From assembly GCF_042159835.1 (NCBI RefSeq), contig NZ_JBBVGT010000003.1:310001-374000 (forward strand): a DNA stretch of 64,000 nucleotides, written 5' to 3'. The number at the start of each line of letters is the position of its first letter. The first letter of the stretch is position 1. This document shows positions 36,926 to 46,197 of the stretch, in pieces. This stretch comes from Albibacterium profundi (GTDB lineage: Bacteria; Bacteroidota; Bacteroidia; Sphingobacteriales; Sphingobacteriaceae). Under the pieces are notes generated by a model that saw nothing but the letters and a program-made list of their open reading frames with translations, made no database searches and was not told the DNA's origin. A program made the position numbers and the translations under genes.

Positions 36926-37022
36926 TTTTTTATCGGCTATAATTCAAAAAGCACGCAAAATAGGGATTTTTTACTATTTTTCAACAGGAATCTAAAATCT
37001 GTTCAAACAAGTGTATGAAACG

Positions 37023-37580
37023 ATGTCAAAAGAAGAGACGAAGGCATTGAAGCAGCGACTTTCCAGTCGTATTCACATGACTGATATTCGGTCGATTATC
37101 CATTATGTGCAGGGCAGCGATGAAAGAAAGCAAGAGCTGTATGCTTTGCTGTTCGACACGGATGAAAAGGTGGTGGCTTATTATGCTGGCTGGGTTATGA
37201 GTCATTTCCCCAAAAAAGAGAATGAATGGTTGTTCGATAAGCAGGATGAGTTAATCGACTTGGCGATGGATTGTAGGTATGATGGTTTGCGTAGACAAGT
37301 TCTTACGATTCTATATAGACAGCCTATGAGGAGGTCAGAGCGTGTGGATTTTCTTGATTTCTGTATGGAAGCGATGTTTTCATCTAGGCAACCTTTGGCG
37401 GTTCAGTCGCTTGGTATAAAAATAGCTTACGAGATTTGTCGTTTAATCCCAGAGTTGAACCAGGAATTGAAAGCGGCCTTGGATCTGGTTGATGAAGAAG
37501 AGCTTTCTCCAGCCATCCGCGCCGCCAAAAGAAATGTTCTGAAAGCAATGAAGACGGGAAAAAGCTTGCAGAACTTTTAA
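37023..37580 (+). CDS. hypothetical helical protein (HEAT-like)
   Basis: This 185-aa protein is not recognised. It is almost entirely helical with repeated patterns (YALLFDTDEKVVAYYAGWVM, LRRQVLTILYRQP, LAVQSLGIKIAYEICRL, then AIRAAKRNVLKAM) reminiscent of HEAT/ARM repeats that mediate protein contacts. No signal peptide is present, so it should be cytoplasmic. The ATG at 37023 is preferred to a GTG at 37011. Its stop overlaps the end of the convergent DUF493 gene. Confidence 0.75.
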   Translation: MSKEETKALKQRLSSRIHMTDIRSIIHYVQGSDERKQELYALLFDTDEKVVAYYAGWVMSHFPKKENEWLFDKQDELIDLAMDCRYDGLRRQVLTILYRQPMRRSERVDFLDFCMEAMFSSRQPLAVQSLGIKIAYEICRLIPELNQELKAALDLVDEEELSPAIRAAKRNVLKAMKTGKSLQNF

Positions 37581-37897
37581 AGCATCATAACATCCGGAAT
37601 TTCTGCTACTTTTTTATAATAGTCGATTACTTCATCGGCGTTATTAACATATACTTTGACGGTAACGGATGTGTATTTGCCGCCAGAAGACGCTTTTTCT
37701 GAGAATTTAGCGCTAGGATGATCAAATATAGCTCGCACCCGATCGTCATTGCCAGAATCACTCTTAATGATAAATTTAAAGGTGTAAAACGATGGGAACT
37801 GTTCGACAGCATTTAATTTTTCCTTGAAGTTGGTATAGAAATCTTCGGTAGGATCCTGAATGTCTTTAATGTTGATTTTGTTGTTGAAATCTGTCAT
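37577..37897 (-). CDS. DUF493 family protein (YbeD-like)
   Basis: This 106-aa protein matches DUF493, small ACT-like regulatory-fold proteins of unknown function. The core reads FPSFYTFKFIIKSDSG and then KYTSVTVKVYVNNADEVIDYY, giving the beta-alpha-beta pattern, and it ends IPDVMML. The ATG at 37897 fits the family start better than an upstream ATG at 37924. The two convergent genes overlap by four bases at their stops. Confidence 0.88.
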   Translation of the reverse strand: MTDFNNKINIKDIQDPTEDFYTNFKEKLNAVEQFPSFYTFKFIIKSDSGNDDRVRAIFDHPSAKFSEKASSGGKYTSVTVKVYVNNADEVIDYYKKVAEIPDVMML

Positions 37898-37996
37898 TTT
37901 CACTCCTTTACAAATACATATCAATAAACGTACCTAGCTTGTCATCAGGAAATTTTGTCATAATTTTTAAGGTTAGTAAAAGGATTTAGCACACGA

Positions 37997-39469
37997 ATGT
38001 TATATTTGAGGATGCTACGAAAATTACAAAACCTAATTATGATCATGGCGCTGGCATTCGGCGCTACATTTATGGCAAGTTGTGGTATACAAGCCAAGAA
38101 GGAAGCAATCAATCAGAAAGAGGGGCAGTCGACCGGCCTGGCTCAACAAAACTTGGAGCGGGGGATGTCAATCCTTGACTCGGCGGTATCGCATTATCTC
38201 ATCGGCGAGGAAATGGCGATGGCACGTTATTATGATCCAGCGACAGGCAAGGCGTCAGATGAACGAGGCAGTGTGTGGATGTATACGAGCGCTATTGAAG
38301 CGGTCAATGCGATTCTTCATTCGCTTGAACTGGCGAAGGAAAGTGGCAATAGCAAGATCTATAAACAGAACTTTAATCGCTATACCCAATTGCTTTCAGA
38401 TTTATACGATAATGCCGATTATTACTTGGGAACCTTTGAGTTGACCTCCTTTACCCAAACAAAGACTTGGTCTGTTTATGCTGTGGATCGGGTTAGTCAG
38501 AAAGGGGAAGCTCGGGTAACCGGTATTTACAATGTTTATGACGATCAGATGTGGTTGATACGAGAACTGTTGGAGTCGTACCGACTGACGAAGGAAGAGC
38601 GTTATCTGGAAAAAGCTGAGTATCTGACGGAGTATGTGTTGGATGGTTGGGATACAACTAGAGACGTAGACGGAAATGAGCATGGAGGGATTCCATGGGG
38701 GCCGGGATATGTGACTAAACATGCTTGTAGCAATGGTCCGCTCATAAGTCCACTAGTTTGGTTGCATGAGATTTATGCGACTAGCGATGATCAAATAGAA
38801 TATCGCTTTGTGGATCCGTCTGATAAGGAAAGCCGGAAGTCTGTAATGCGTCCCAAAGCAGAGCACTATTTGGACTATGCTGAGAAAGTATATGAATGGC
38901 AAAAGGTGAAGTTGTTGAATACAGAGGGTGTATATGCGGATATGATGGGCGGATGCGGTCGCTGTAAAATAGGTTATGAAACGGTGGACGGAATTAAGTA
39001 TCGCGCTAATACGCGTGTGACCGAGGCAGTTGGACAGCCGTATACCTATAACAGCGGTACGATGCTTTCGGGGGCAGCCGATTTGTATCGGGCGACCGAA
39101 GACGCAGATTACTTGAATGACGGAAAGGCACTGTCAGATAACAGTTTCCGTTATTTCGCGACACTTGATAGGGATCTATCGGGTCACTATAGTTATCATA
39201 TCGGTGGTTTCCGTAACTGGTTTAACGGAGTGCTGCTACGGGGTTATTTGGATATGTATCCGGAATATCAAGCAGTCGCGTCCTATATTCAGTCTTTTCA
39301 GAAAAATCTGGATTATGGATTCGAAAACCATAGACGAAGAGGTCTATTGCCGACAGATTTGCTGAATGGCTGGGGACAAGAGCAAAGTGAGCATGGGGTG
39401 GAAGGAATGTTCCAATTCACCTTTGCTGCTGAATATGCCGTATTGGCAAGGTTTCAGTACGAGCGATAA
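37997..39469 (+). CDS. GH76 family alpha-1,6-mannanase, lipoprotein
   Basis: This 490-aa protein belongs to glycoside hydrolase family 76, endo-acting alpha-1,6-mannanases that cut the backbone of fungal mannan. The (alpha/alpha)6 fold is suggested by the regular helices. The catalytic Asp pair is D182-D183 in NVYDDQMWL. A lipobox ending at Cys29 (TFMASC) predicts surface or periplasmic anchoring. The start may be ATG 37997 or ATG 38012. A TATATTTG sequence occurs at 38001-38008, overlapping the first codons, and could be a promoter for the shorter form. With the GH92 enzyme it points to alpha-mannan use. Confidence 0.88.
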   Translation: MLYLRMLRKLQNLIMIMALAFGATFMASCGIQAKKEAINQKEGQSTGLAQQNLERGMSILDSAVSHYLIGEEMAMARYYDPATGKASDERGSVWMYTSAIEAVNAILHSLELAKESGNSKIYKQNFNRYTQLLSDLYDNADYYLGTFELTSFTQTKTWSVYAVDRVSQKGEARVTGIYNVYDDQMWLIRELLESYRLTKEERYLEKAEYLTEYVLDGWDTTRDVDGNEHGGIPWGPGYVTKHACSNGPLISPLVWLHEIYATSDDQIEYRFVDPSDKESRKSVMRPKAEHYLDYAEKVYEWQKVKLLNTEGVYADMMGGCGRCKIGYETVDGIKYRANTRVTEAVGQPYTYNSGTMLSGAADLYRATEDADYLNDGKALSDNSFRYFATLDRDLSGHYSYHIGGFRNWFNGVLLRGYLDMYPEYQAVASYIQSFQKNLDYGFENHRRRGLLPTDLLNGWGQEQSEHGVEGMFQFTFAAEYAVLARFQYER

Positions 39470-39472
39470 GCT

Positions 39473-40315
39473 TTATCCTGCGTGAAAGAATACAGGGTTT
39501 TTGAGCTCGTGTGCTAACGCTTTTACTAAGTTTCTGGAAAAAAGTCGGCTAATAAAGCTTTTCCGCTCTTTGGTAACCAGCAGGATTCCTAGTTTTTGGG
39601 ATTCAGTTAGCCGGAAAATATAATCGGGGAAGTGTTCGCGCACGTCCAAACGTTCTATCATTTCCTGGGCAACACATTCTACTTGTTCGAGACCCGCTTC
39701 TGCTTTAATCTGCTCTGCCCAGTTTTTTAAGTCTTCCTTCGTCTTGTCACTATTTTTCTCCATCATATGGAATAGAATCAAGCTTTCCGGTTTTCCAAAA
39801 ATATGAATATAATCCTTCAGAACTTCAAACTCGGATTCTTTGAAGTTGGTGAGCAGACCCACGCGAGAAAGAATTGTTGTAAAGGGCTGTTCTGGAACGG
39901 CGAGCGTGGGTATCGATGTGTTTTTGATTACATCGAAGGTATTGCTCCCCATCACCACACTCTTCAAGCCGGTAGCTCCCTTGGTTCCCATAATAACCAA
40001 CGCATACTTGTCCGTTTTTATAGCTTCTTCTATCACGGTACTCAGAACACCCTCTTTAATTTCACTGGTAATTACAAGTTCGGGAAACTCAGCTCGCAGA
40101 TCGTCAAGGAATTGCTTCATGTTTTGGCTGGCGATATCCGTCTCGTATTCGTGGATCTCTTGATTGAATTCATCAGTTGCAAAATTAGATGAATAAGCGA
40201 GGTAGCTATGAATGAGATGGAGCGACCAGTTCATGACTTTGGCTAAGGTGGCTGCATAACGGGTAGCGGCTAGTGCATTTTTCGAAAAATCTACCGGAAT
40301 TAGTATTCTGTTCAT
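39473..40315 (-). CDS. universal stress protein, tandem UspA domains
   Basis: This 280-aa protein has two UspA-like domains. The first is complete, starting MNRILIPVDFSKNALAATRYA and including the nucleotide-loop motif IMGTKGATGLKSVVMGSNT near 112-130. The second is more diverged and ends LAHELKNPVFFHAG. The ATG at 40315 is chosen because the canonical start RILIPVDFS follows at once; an in-frame upstream ATG at 40390 would add an unlikely Lys/Thr-rich leader. Proteins of this family bind ATP and respond to stress. It ends 3 bp from the convergent GH76 gene. Confidence 0.92.
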   Translation of the reverse strand: MNRILIPVDFSKNALAATRYAATLAKVMNWSLHLIHSYLAYSSNFATDEFNQEIHEYETDIASQNMKQFLDDLRAEFPELVITSEIKEGVLSTVIEEAIKTDKYALVIMGTKGATGLKSVVMGSNTFDVIKNTSIPTLAVPEQPFTTILSRVGLLTNFKESEFEVLKDYIHIFGKPESLILFHMMEKNSDKTKEDLKNWAEQIKAEAGLEQVECVAQEMIERLDVREHFPDYIFRLTESQKLGILLVTKERKSFISRLFSRNLVKALAHELKNPVFFHAG

Positions 40316-40468
40316 GATGTTAGTATTTAAGGTCTTTGTCGTTGACTTATAAATATACTTAATATTTATAAAAAAATTTAAGTTATACATTCTTTTAACT
40401 ATTTTGGGATGTTTTTAACACATAAGAATAAAATTGTTTCAAGGAGAAGTAATTTAGAGAACCAAATT

Positions 40469-41188
40469 ATGAGAGATAGCCTGAAAGAGATTGACAATAA
40501 ATCATTGGTAGATAGGGTTGAAAAGCAACTGATAGACCTATTTATTAGTAAGAAGGTCAATATGGGTGACCCTATCCCGAAGGAAGTGGAGTTGGCCGAG
40601 ATCTTAGGTGTGAGTAGGACAGTGATTCGAGAGGCGCTTTTGCGCTTGAGGATGATCGGGCTTATTGATTCGAAAAAGAAAAGAGGCGCGGTATTAACCA
40701 ATCCGGATTTGATGAGCTTGCTAAAGAAGGGTTTATACCCGACGGTTCTATCGAATGAAACCTTAAGGGATATGTTTGAAATGAGATTAGTCTTGGAGGT
40801 GGGTATGGCCGATCTTCTGTTTAAACATATTACGAACGAAGATATTCAGAAACTGGAAGAGATAGTTGCAAATGAACCGGAATTGCCAGATCGGACGATT
40901 TTTTCGATAGAACATGAGGTGGCTTTTCATAGTACCTTATACGATATCAGTAAAAACAAAACGCTTAAGGAGTTCCAACAAATGTTATTGCCCGTATTTG
41001 AATATGTTCAATCGAGCGGTTTACTGGAGTCGGTTACAGCAGGCGATAAATTTACATCGCATCAGGATCTCGTTGAAATTTTGAAGACGGGCGATGCAGA
41101 ACAGTTTCGAAATGGAATGAGAAGTCACTTAGATAGTCATTATCATCGCATCGGAATACCGGCGGATGCAGAAAAGCTGTCAACGTGA
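40469..41188 (+). CDS. FadR-type GntR family transcriptional regulator
   Basis: This 239-aa regulator has an N-terminal winged helix (about 15-75) with IPKEVELAEILGVSRTVIREALLRL, the GntR signature. A helical FCD ligand-binding domain follows (about 90-235) with FEMRLVLEVGMADLL, HEVAFHSTLYDIS and SHQDLVEIL. The acids and histidines of these last segments usually bind a metal and a small organic acid. The ATG at 40469 is preferred, as an ATG at 40409 adds a non-conserved stretch. The antiporter gene starts 13 bp after it, so it probably controls that gene. Confidence 0.9.
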   Translation: MRDSLKEIDNKSLVDRVEKQLIDLFISKKVNMGDPIPKEVELAEILGVSRTVIREALLRLRMIGLIDSKKKRGAVLTNPDLMSLLKKGLYPTVLSNETLRDMFEMRLVLEVGMADLLFKHITNEDIQKLEEIVANEPELPDRTIFSIEHEVAFHSTLYDISKNKTLKEFQQMLLPVFEYVQSSGLLESVTAGDKFTSHQDLVEILKTGDAEQFRNGMRSHLDSHYHRIGIPADAEKLST

Positions 41189-41201
41189 AATAAAAAATCG
41201 G

Positions 41202-42665
41202 ATGGATCAACCAATCAAAGAAAATCGGGAGCTTTCAATCTGGGAGGCTCTAATTCCTGTATTTTTATTAATAGTGATGTTGTCATACAACGTTTTTGTC
41301 TATGGTGACGATTCGTTAAGTGGTAGTAATCAGTTTATTTTATTGATGGGCGCTGCTGTAGCGGCAATTATTGGTTTTTTGAATAAAACCAGTTATAAGC
41401 AAATGCTTGATGCGGTTGCTAAGAATTTGGACACGACTACCGGGGCTATTTTGATTTTATTGATGGTAGGCGCCTTGGCTGGGACATGGCTGTTGAGCGG
41501 TGTCATCCCCGCTATGATTTATTATGGTCTCCAAGTATTAAGTACTGCGATTTTCTTACCCGCGGCCGTGATTATCTGTTCAATCATATCCTTGGTAGCC
41601 GGAAGTTCTTGGACCACCTCCGCTACGGTCGGCATTGCGTTGATTGGGATTGGTGGTGCATTGGGTATTCCGCTAGGGATGGTGGCCGGTGCGGTGGTTT
41701 CTGGTGCCTATTTTGGCGATAAGCTTTCGCCTTTATCAGATACAACAAATTTAGCAGCGGCCATGGCTGGAACCGACCTGTTTACTCATATTCGTTATAT
41801 GACTCTGACAACGGTTCCGACTTTGGTTATTACATTAATCGTTTTTTCGATTATCGGTGCGAATTTGGATGTTCAGGGCACTGCAAATATCGAGGGGATT
41901 CTGACGTCCATTGAGTCCTCTTTTAATATTACCCCTTGGTTGTTTATTGTTCCCGTACTCGTTATTGGTCTGATTGTGAGAAAAACAGAGCCTCTGATTG
42001 CGCTTTTGCTTGGGACGGTGTTGGCTGCTGGGTTTGCAGTAATTTTTCAATCAGAACTGCTGCACGTACTGAGCGGTTCTGATAACCTAACTTTTAAGGC
42101 AGGATATAAGGTTGTTATGGATGCTATTACGGTGTCTTTTACAGTGCCGACCGATAATGAGACCTTGATGGATTTATTTGACTCGGGAGGTATGGCGGGT
42201 ATGCTGCCAACCATTTGGTTGATTATTTGCGCAATGGTATTTGGTGGCGTGATGGAGGCGATCGGTGCGTTAGCAAAGATATCGCGTTCACTTCTGAAAA
42301 TATCTAATTCGATCTTCTCGCTCTTTGCGAATACGGTAGCGAGCTGTCTGATGTTAAATATAACGGCGTCGGATCAGTATTTGGCAATTGTGATTCCTGG
42401 TAAGATGTATTCTCAGGCCTTCAAGGACAAAGGCTTGGCACCGGAAAACCTAAGTAGGACTCTGGAGGATTCAGGTACAGTTACATCGGTATTGGTTCCT
42501 TGGAATACCTGTGGAGCTTATAATGCAGGGGTGTTGGGTGTTGACACCTTGGCTTACTTGCCTTATGCGGTCTTTAACTACGTGAGTCCGTTTATGACAT
42601 TGCTATTCGCCGCTCTGAATATCAAGATAAAAATGTTATTGCAAAAAAATACAGCAGAAGCTTAA
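41202..42665 (+). CDS. nhaC: NhaC family Na+/H+ antiporter
   Basis: This 487-aa membrane protein has about twelve hydrophobic segments and matches NhaC transporters, which exchange cytoplasmic Na+ (or malate/lactate in related members) for H+. Motifs include GSSWTTSATVGIALIGIGGALG near 151-172 and SGAYFGDKLSPLSDTTNLAA, the latter with the conserved Asp and Ser residues, and NTCGAYNAGVLGV near the C-terminus. The ATG at 41202 avoids overlap with the regulator. As it follows a GntR-FCD regulator, the real substrate may be an organic acid or amino acid. Confidence 0.9.
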   Translation: MDQPIKENRELSIWEALIPVFLLIVMLSYNVFVYGDDSLSGSNQFILLMGAAVAAIIGFLNKTSYKQMLDAVAKNLDTTTGAILILLMVGALAGTWLLSGVIPAMIYYGLQVLSTAIFLPAAVIICSIISLVAGSSWTTSATVGIALIGIGGALGIPLGMVAGAVVSGAYFGDKLSPLSDTTNLAAAMAGTDLFTHIRYMTLTTVPTLVITLIVFSIIGANLDVQGTANIEGILTSIESSFNITPWLFIVPVLVIGLIVRKTEPLIALLLGTVLAAGFAVIFQSELLHVLSGSDNLTFKAGYKVVMDAITVSFTVPTDNETLMDLFDSGGMAGMLPTIWLIICAMVFGGVMEAIGALAKISRSLLKISNSIFSLFANTVASCLMLNITASDQYLAIVIPGKMYSQAFKDKGLAPENLSRTLEDSGTVTSVLVPWNTCGAYNAGVLGVDTLAYLPYAVFNYVSPFMTLLFAALNIKIKMLLQKNTAEA

Positions 42666-42731
42666 TTCCTTGTTAAACTCCTGCTGTTCTTTGTAATTGT
42701 AATCGGACCTAGCTTTAGGAACACAAAGGAC

Positions 42732-43643
42732 TTAGGTCCATTGATCATTTATAACATCATAACTCTGTTTGATAGATTCAAATGCATCCATAGCGAAGTT
42801 TTCTTGTTCAACGAACATATGCTTTAATCCAGCTTTATCGCGAGCATCATAAATGCTTTGGAAGTCGATACTTCCCGATCCTATTTCGGTATTAAGTTCA
42901 GGTTTTGCTTTATCCATGTCTTTCACATGCCACATGGTAAATCTACCCGGATGCTTGTCGAATAAGGCAAGTGGATCATTGCCTGTGCGGACAACCCAGT
43001 ACAGATCGAGTTCAAAGTCGACCAGTGCCGGATCGCATTCGGCCAAGAAGATATCATAACCTCTACTACCATCAGCTAGGGTTTCGAATTCGAAATCATG
43101 ATTGTGATAGGCGAACTTCAAGCCTGCATCTTTACAGATTTCACCCATTCTGTTCATTTTATCTGCAATCAGTTTGTACATGTCGGCGTCGGTATGTAAG
43201 TCTTCCGAGAGCCAAGGAAGGGTAATGTATTCGTTTCCGATGGTTTTGGCAGCTTCAATAGTAGCCATCAGATCTGTCGTTGCGTCAGTGCGCAAAAACT
43301 CGTCGAATCCATAGTGTCCGCTCGTACTTTTGAGTCCATGGTCATCCAATAGCTTTTTGAATTCGGCAGGAGTCAGTCCCCAAAAACCAGCTTTGCTGCT
43401 GAAGCCAAAAGGCTCTACATCGCTGTAGCCAATCTTCGCTACCTGTTGGATAACACCGCTGACGTCTTGTCCAATGTATTCACGCAGGGTGTAGAGTTGC
43501 AGTCCGATTTCTTTTGCAACCTGATCTGCGTCATCATTTTGTGCGCTTTCATTGTTGTTAGTAGAGGTTCTGCATGCTGAGCCCAAAAGGACGCCCGCAG
43601 CAAGTAGTGCTGACTGCTGTAAAAATACTTTTCTATTGGCCAT
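42732..43643 (-). CDS. sugar phosphate isomerase/epimerase (TIM barrel)
   Basis: This 303-aa protein has a lipoprotein-type N-terminus, LLAAGVLLGSAC, with the lipobox Cys at 24. A Ser/Asn-rich linker follows. The body is a xylose-isomerase-like TIM barrel with GLQLYTLREYIGQDVSG, KFAYHNHDFEFE near 170-181, VDFELDLYWVVRTG and WHVKDMD, which supply the usual His/Glu/Asp metal ligands. The family handles sugar isomerisation or epimerisation of inositol- or keto-sugars. The substrate is unknown. It is divergent in function from its neighbours and stands alone. Confidence 0.9.
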   Translation of the reverse strand: MANRKVFLQQSALLAAGVLLGSACRTSTNNNESAQNDDADQVAKEIGLQLYTLREYIGQDVSGVIQQVAKIGYSDVEPFGFSSKAGFWGLTPAEFKKLLDDHGLKSTSGHYGFDEFLRTDATTDLMATIEAAKTIGNEYITLPWLSEDLHTDADMYKLIADKMNRMGEICKDAGLKFAYHNHDFEFETLADGSRGYDIFLAECDPALVDFELDLYWVVRTGNDPLALFDKHPGRFTMWHVKDMDKAKPELNTEIGSGSIDFQSIYDARDKAGLKHMFVEQENFAMDAFESIKQSYDVINDQWT

Positions 43644-43729
43644 AGGTTTTAGTTTAGGTGAAATCAGATACTGTGATTTAAATAAAATTGAAATTAAATA
43701 TAGAAAATCTATTTCAATAATAGATAAAA

Positions 43730-44722
43730 TTAGAAACGTTTATAACGTTCCTCAGCTGGCTTGTCGGTTTTAAAAGAATTGAAACGGGGTTTGACGATCT
43801 TGATGCTTCGTTTGGACAGCTCAATCGCCGCATTTAGCTCAAAACCAATCAGTAAGATAAGAGAATTCAGGTAGAGCCAGATCATAATGACGATGAGTGT
43901 TCCGATAGACCCGTAGAGTCGGTTGTAGGCATTAAAGTGATTGATATAATAGGCAAATCCTAAGAAAATAAGAATGGCTAAGATGGTGGCCAAGGTAGCA
44001 CCCGGACTGAAGAATTTCCATCGTGCGGATGAGGATGGCCCGAATTTGTAGATCATGCTGACCGTAAAAAAATAGACAGCGGCCAGGATAAACCAGCGGG
44101 TAACGTAGATAACGTTGAGCCAAAAGCTTTCATCGATTTCAAGCAAGGATCTAAAGTAGGTGAAAATGTAACTGGAGATGGTTATAATGGTAAATCCGAT
44201 AGCCAAGGCGATAACGACCATAAATGATAAACCGATGGATACCATGCGTTGTCTGAACCAGCTTCTGGTTTCAGTGATTAGGGAAGCCTTGTTAAATGCG
44301 TTCATCAGCGAAGTAAGTCCGTTTGTTGCAAAAAGTAGCGCGGCAATAAAACCAAAGGACAATAAACCTCGGTTCTGATTGATAATGATATCTTCTACGG
44401 TCGACTGGATAACTTCATAGGCATTCTCCGGCAGGGCTAGAGCGATGAACGAGAGCAATTGTTCCTGAAAATTCTGCACCGGTATGTAGGGGATGAGTGT
44501 GAAGATAAAGATCACACCCGGAAAAATGGCCAGTAAAAAGTTGTATGCCAGTGCTGCCGCTTTATTGAGGAGCGATTCACGAGCTATTTCCTGAAAAAAG
44601 AAAACAGCAACCGTGTAGAGGGGTAAAGAGCCGAAACCCGGTAGCACAACAACCTTGGTCCACTCGATAAAATAATCGTAGGGTTTGAACTTGAGTAGAG
44701 TATTGTGCATTCGGTTAAACAT
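43730..44722 (-). CDS. YihY/BrkB family membrane protein
   Basis: This 330-aa integral membrane protein matches the YihY/virulence factor BrkB family. The family motif AALAYNFLLAIFPGVIFIFT lies near residue 57, followed by GSIGTLIVIMIWLYLNSLILLIGFELNAAI near the C-terminus. Six hydrophobic segments are visible. The family was once called RNase BN in error, and its true role, perhaps in envelope integrity, is unsettled. It follows the thioesterase by 3 bp and is probably co-transcribed with it and mltG. Confidence 0.92.
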   Translation of the reverse strand: MFNRMHNTLLKFKPYDYFIEWTKVVVLPGFGSLPLYTVAVFFFQEIARESLLNKAAALAYNFLLAIFPGVIFIFTLIPYIPVQNFQEQLLSFIALALPENAYEVIQSTVEDIIINQNRGLLSFGFIAALLFATNGLTSLMNAFNKASLITETRSWFRQRMVSIGLSFMVVIALAIGFTIITISSYIFTYFRSLLEIDESFWLNVIYVTRWFILAAVYFFTVSMIYKFGPSSSARWKFFSPGATLATILAILIFLGFAYYINHFNAYNRLYGSIGTLIVIMIWLYLNSLILLIGFELNAAIELSKRSIKIVKPRFNSFKTDKPAEERYKRF

Positions 44723-44725
44723 GCT

Positions 44726-45133
44726 TTATGGAAAATAAGGTGCAAGTCGTGCGTTGAAATCGTCCGGAGGTGGGCAGGGGCGACCGCTTTTCATGTCGAC
44801 AAACACCAAGGTGGTTTCGCCAAGGTTGATAAGCTCTGCTTGCTCGTTGTGAATTTCATAATAAAACTTGATGCGTATACCGGGTTTTTCTTTGATACTA
44901 ACCGTGATGCTGAGGTTCTCATCGTAGCGCCCGGGTTTGATATATTTACAATGCAAGTCTAATACGGGCATCATAACCCCGTTGTCTTCCATATATTTAT
45001 AGGAAGTGCCCAGGCTTCTCAGCATTTCTACACGGGCTACTTCATAATATTCTGCATAATTTCCGTAGTAAACATAACCCATCTGATCGGTTTCACCGTA
45101 TCGTACCCGGATATTGCACTTGAATGTAAACAT
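44726..45133 (-). CDS. acyl-CoA thioesterase, YbgC/4-HBT family
   Basis: This 135-aa single hot-dog domain matches YbgC-like thioesterases. The catalytic signature RVRYGETDQMGYVYYGNYAEYYEVAR, with the conserved Asp in ETDQMG, is at about 9-33. Later strands carry MPVLDLHCKYIKPGRYDE. It should hydrolyse acyl-CoA in the cytoplasm. The start codon shares one base with the mltG stop (TAATG), so the genes are translationally coupled. Confidence 0.93.
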   Translation of the reverse strand: MFTFKCNIRVRYGETDQMGYVYYGNYAEYYEVARVEMLRSLGTSYKYMEDNGVMMPVLDLHCKYIKPGRYDENLSITVSIKEKPGIRIKFYYEIHNEQAELINLGETTLVFVDMKSGRPCPPPDDFNARLAPYFP

Positions 45134-46182
45134 TATCGTTTTATATTTCGTTCGTCCAGTGCACGTTGGAATTTTCTGGCATTGACAAGATGATCTCTCA
45201 TATTGGTTGCAAAATTATGATAGCCCGAGAAATCGTCTTTCGCACACATATAAATATACTGATGTTCATTGAAGTTTAAAACCGCATCGATGGATGCGAT
45301 ACTCGGCATCATGATCGGCCCGGGAGGCAATCCCTTGTGAATGTAGGTGTTATAAGGCGAAGGCGTTCGGAGGTGGCGATTTAGCACGCGTCTGATGCTG
45401 AAGTCTTGTGTTGCAAAGATGACGGTGGGGTCAGCTTGTAACAGCATGCCGCGACGGAGTCGGTTGATATACAGCCCGGCGATTTCAGGCATCTCATCGA
45501 CATGCAAGGCCTCGCCTTTGACAATAGAGGCGAGAATGCTGACTTCGATCGGGCTAAGGCCTACGGAGTCTGCTTTCGCTTTGCGTTCATCATTCCAAAA
45601 GGTATCATATTCGTTTGCCATTCGGTCAAAGAACTCTTCGCTTGATGTATTCCAATAGAACTCATAGGTGTTTGGAATAAACATCGTGAAGATGTTTTCT
45701 GTTGTGAAACCATGCTCTTGGGCTAAGCTATCATTATTAAGGACGGCGCTGAACGCTGCGGAGTCGGGCTCAAGTTGGTTTGCAAGATGTGCTGCAAAGC
45801 TTTCTTTTAATCGGATATTCTGAAAGCGGAGGTTAACCGGTTCTTGGAGACCTGCGCCCAATAAATTCAACAAGGTTCGGTTATTCATTCCCTCCTCGAG
45901 CTTGTATTTACCCGCCTTTACACGCAATGGATATTCTTTTTGTCGTGCTACCCAATGAAAGCTTGCCGTGTCTTCTACAATATTACTGTCGACAAGATTC
46001 TGCATCAAATCATCGAAATCGGAGCCGGTAGGTATATAGAGATATTCCCGCTCGCCGGTAACGTTGGCTCCCATAAAGCGCTGATAAAGCGTATAGCCGA
46101 GGTAGCCGCCGATAATGCCGAGTATAAATAATACTGCAAGAACGATGTATAGTATTTTTTTTCTTGATTTTTTTTTCGCCAT
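45133..46182 (-). CDS. mltG: endolytic transglycosylase MltG
   Basis: This 349-aa protein cleaves nascent peptidoglycan strands and so limits glycan length. A Lys/Arg-rich N-terminus (MAKKKSRKKI) precedes one transmembrane helix (LYIVLAVLFILGIIGGYLGY). The YceG core has ILASIVKGEALHVDEMP, whose Glu in the KGEA segment is the catalytic acid by comparison with the family, and LYINRLRRGMLLQADPTVIF. The C-terminal end PYNTYIHKGLPPGPIMMPS is typical. Its start is 15 bp after the PASTA protein gene. Confidence 0.95.
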   Translation of the reverse strand: MAKKKSRKKILYIVLAVLFILGIIGGYLGYTLYQRFMGANVTGEREYLYIPTGSDFDDLMQNLVDSNIVEDTASFHWVARQKEYPLRVKAGKYKLEEGMNNRTLLNLLGAGLQEPVNLRFQNIRLKESFAAHLANQLEPDSAAFSAVLNNDSLAQEHGFTTENIFTMFIPNTYEFYWNTSSEEFFDRMANEYDTFWNDERKAKADSVGLSPIEVSILASIVKGEALHVDEMPEIAGLYINRLRRGMLLQADPTVIFATQDFSIRRVLNRHLRTPSPYNTYIHKGLPPGPIMMPSIASIDAVLNFNEHQYIYMCAKDDFSGYHNFATNMRDHLVNARKFQRALDERNIKR

Positions 46183-46197
46183 GAATACTTTCTAATC

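Noticed and set aside
39803..40192. Plus-strand frame of 129 codons within the stress protein gene
   Set aside because: It lies entirely antisense to the UspA coding region with clear family motifs.
42705..42739. Inverted repeat GGACCTA / TAGGTCC between nhaC and the isomerase gene
   Set aside because: The 21-base loop and lack of a T-run make a terminator doubtful, and it includes the isomerase stop codon.
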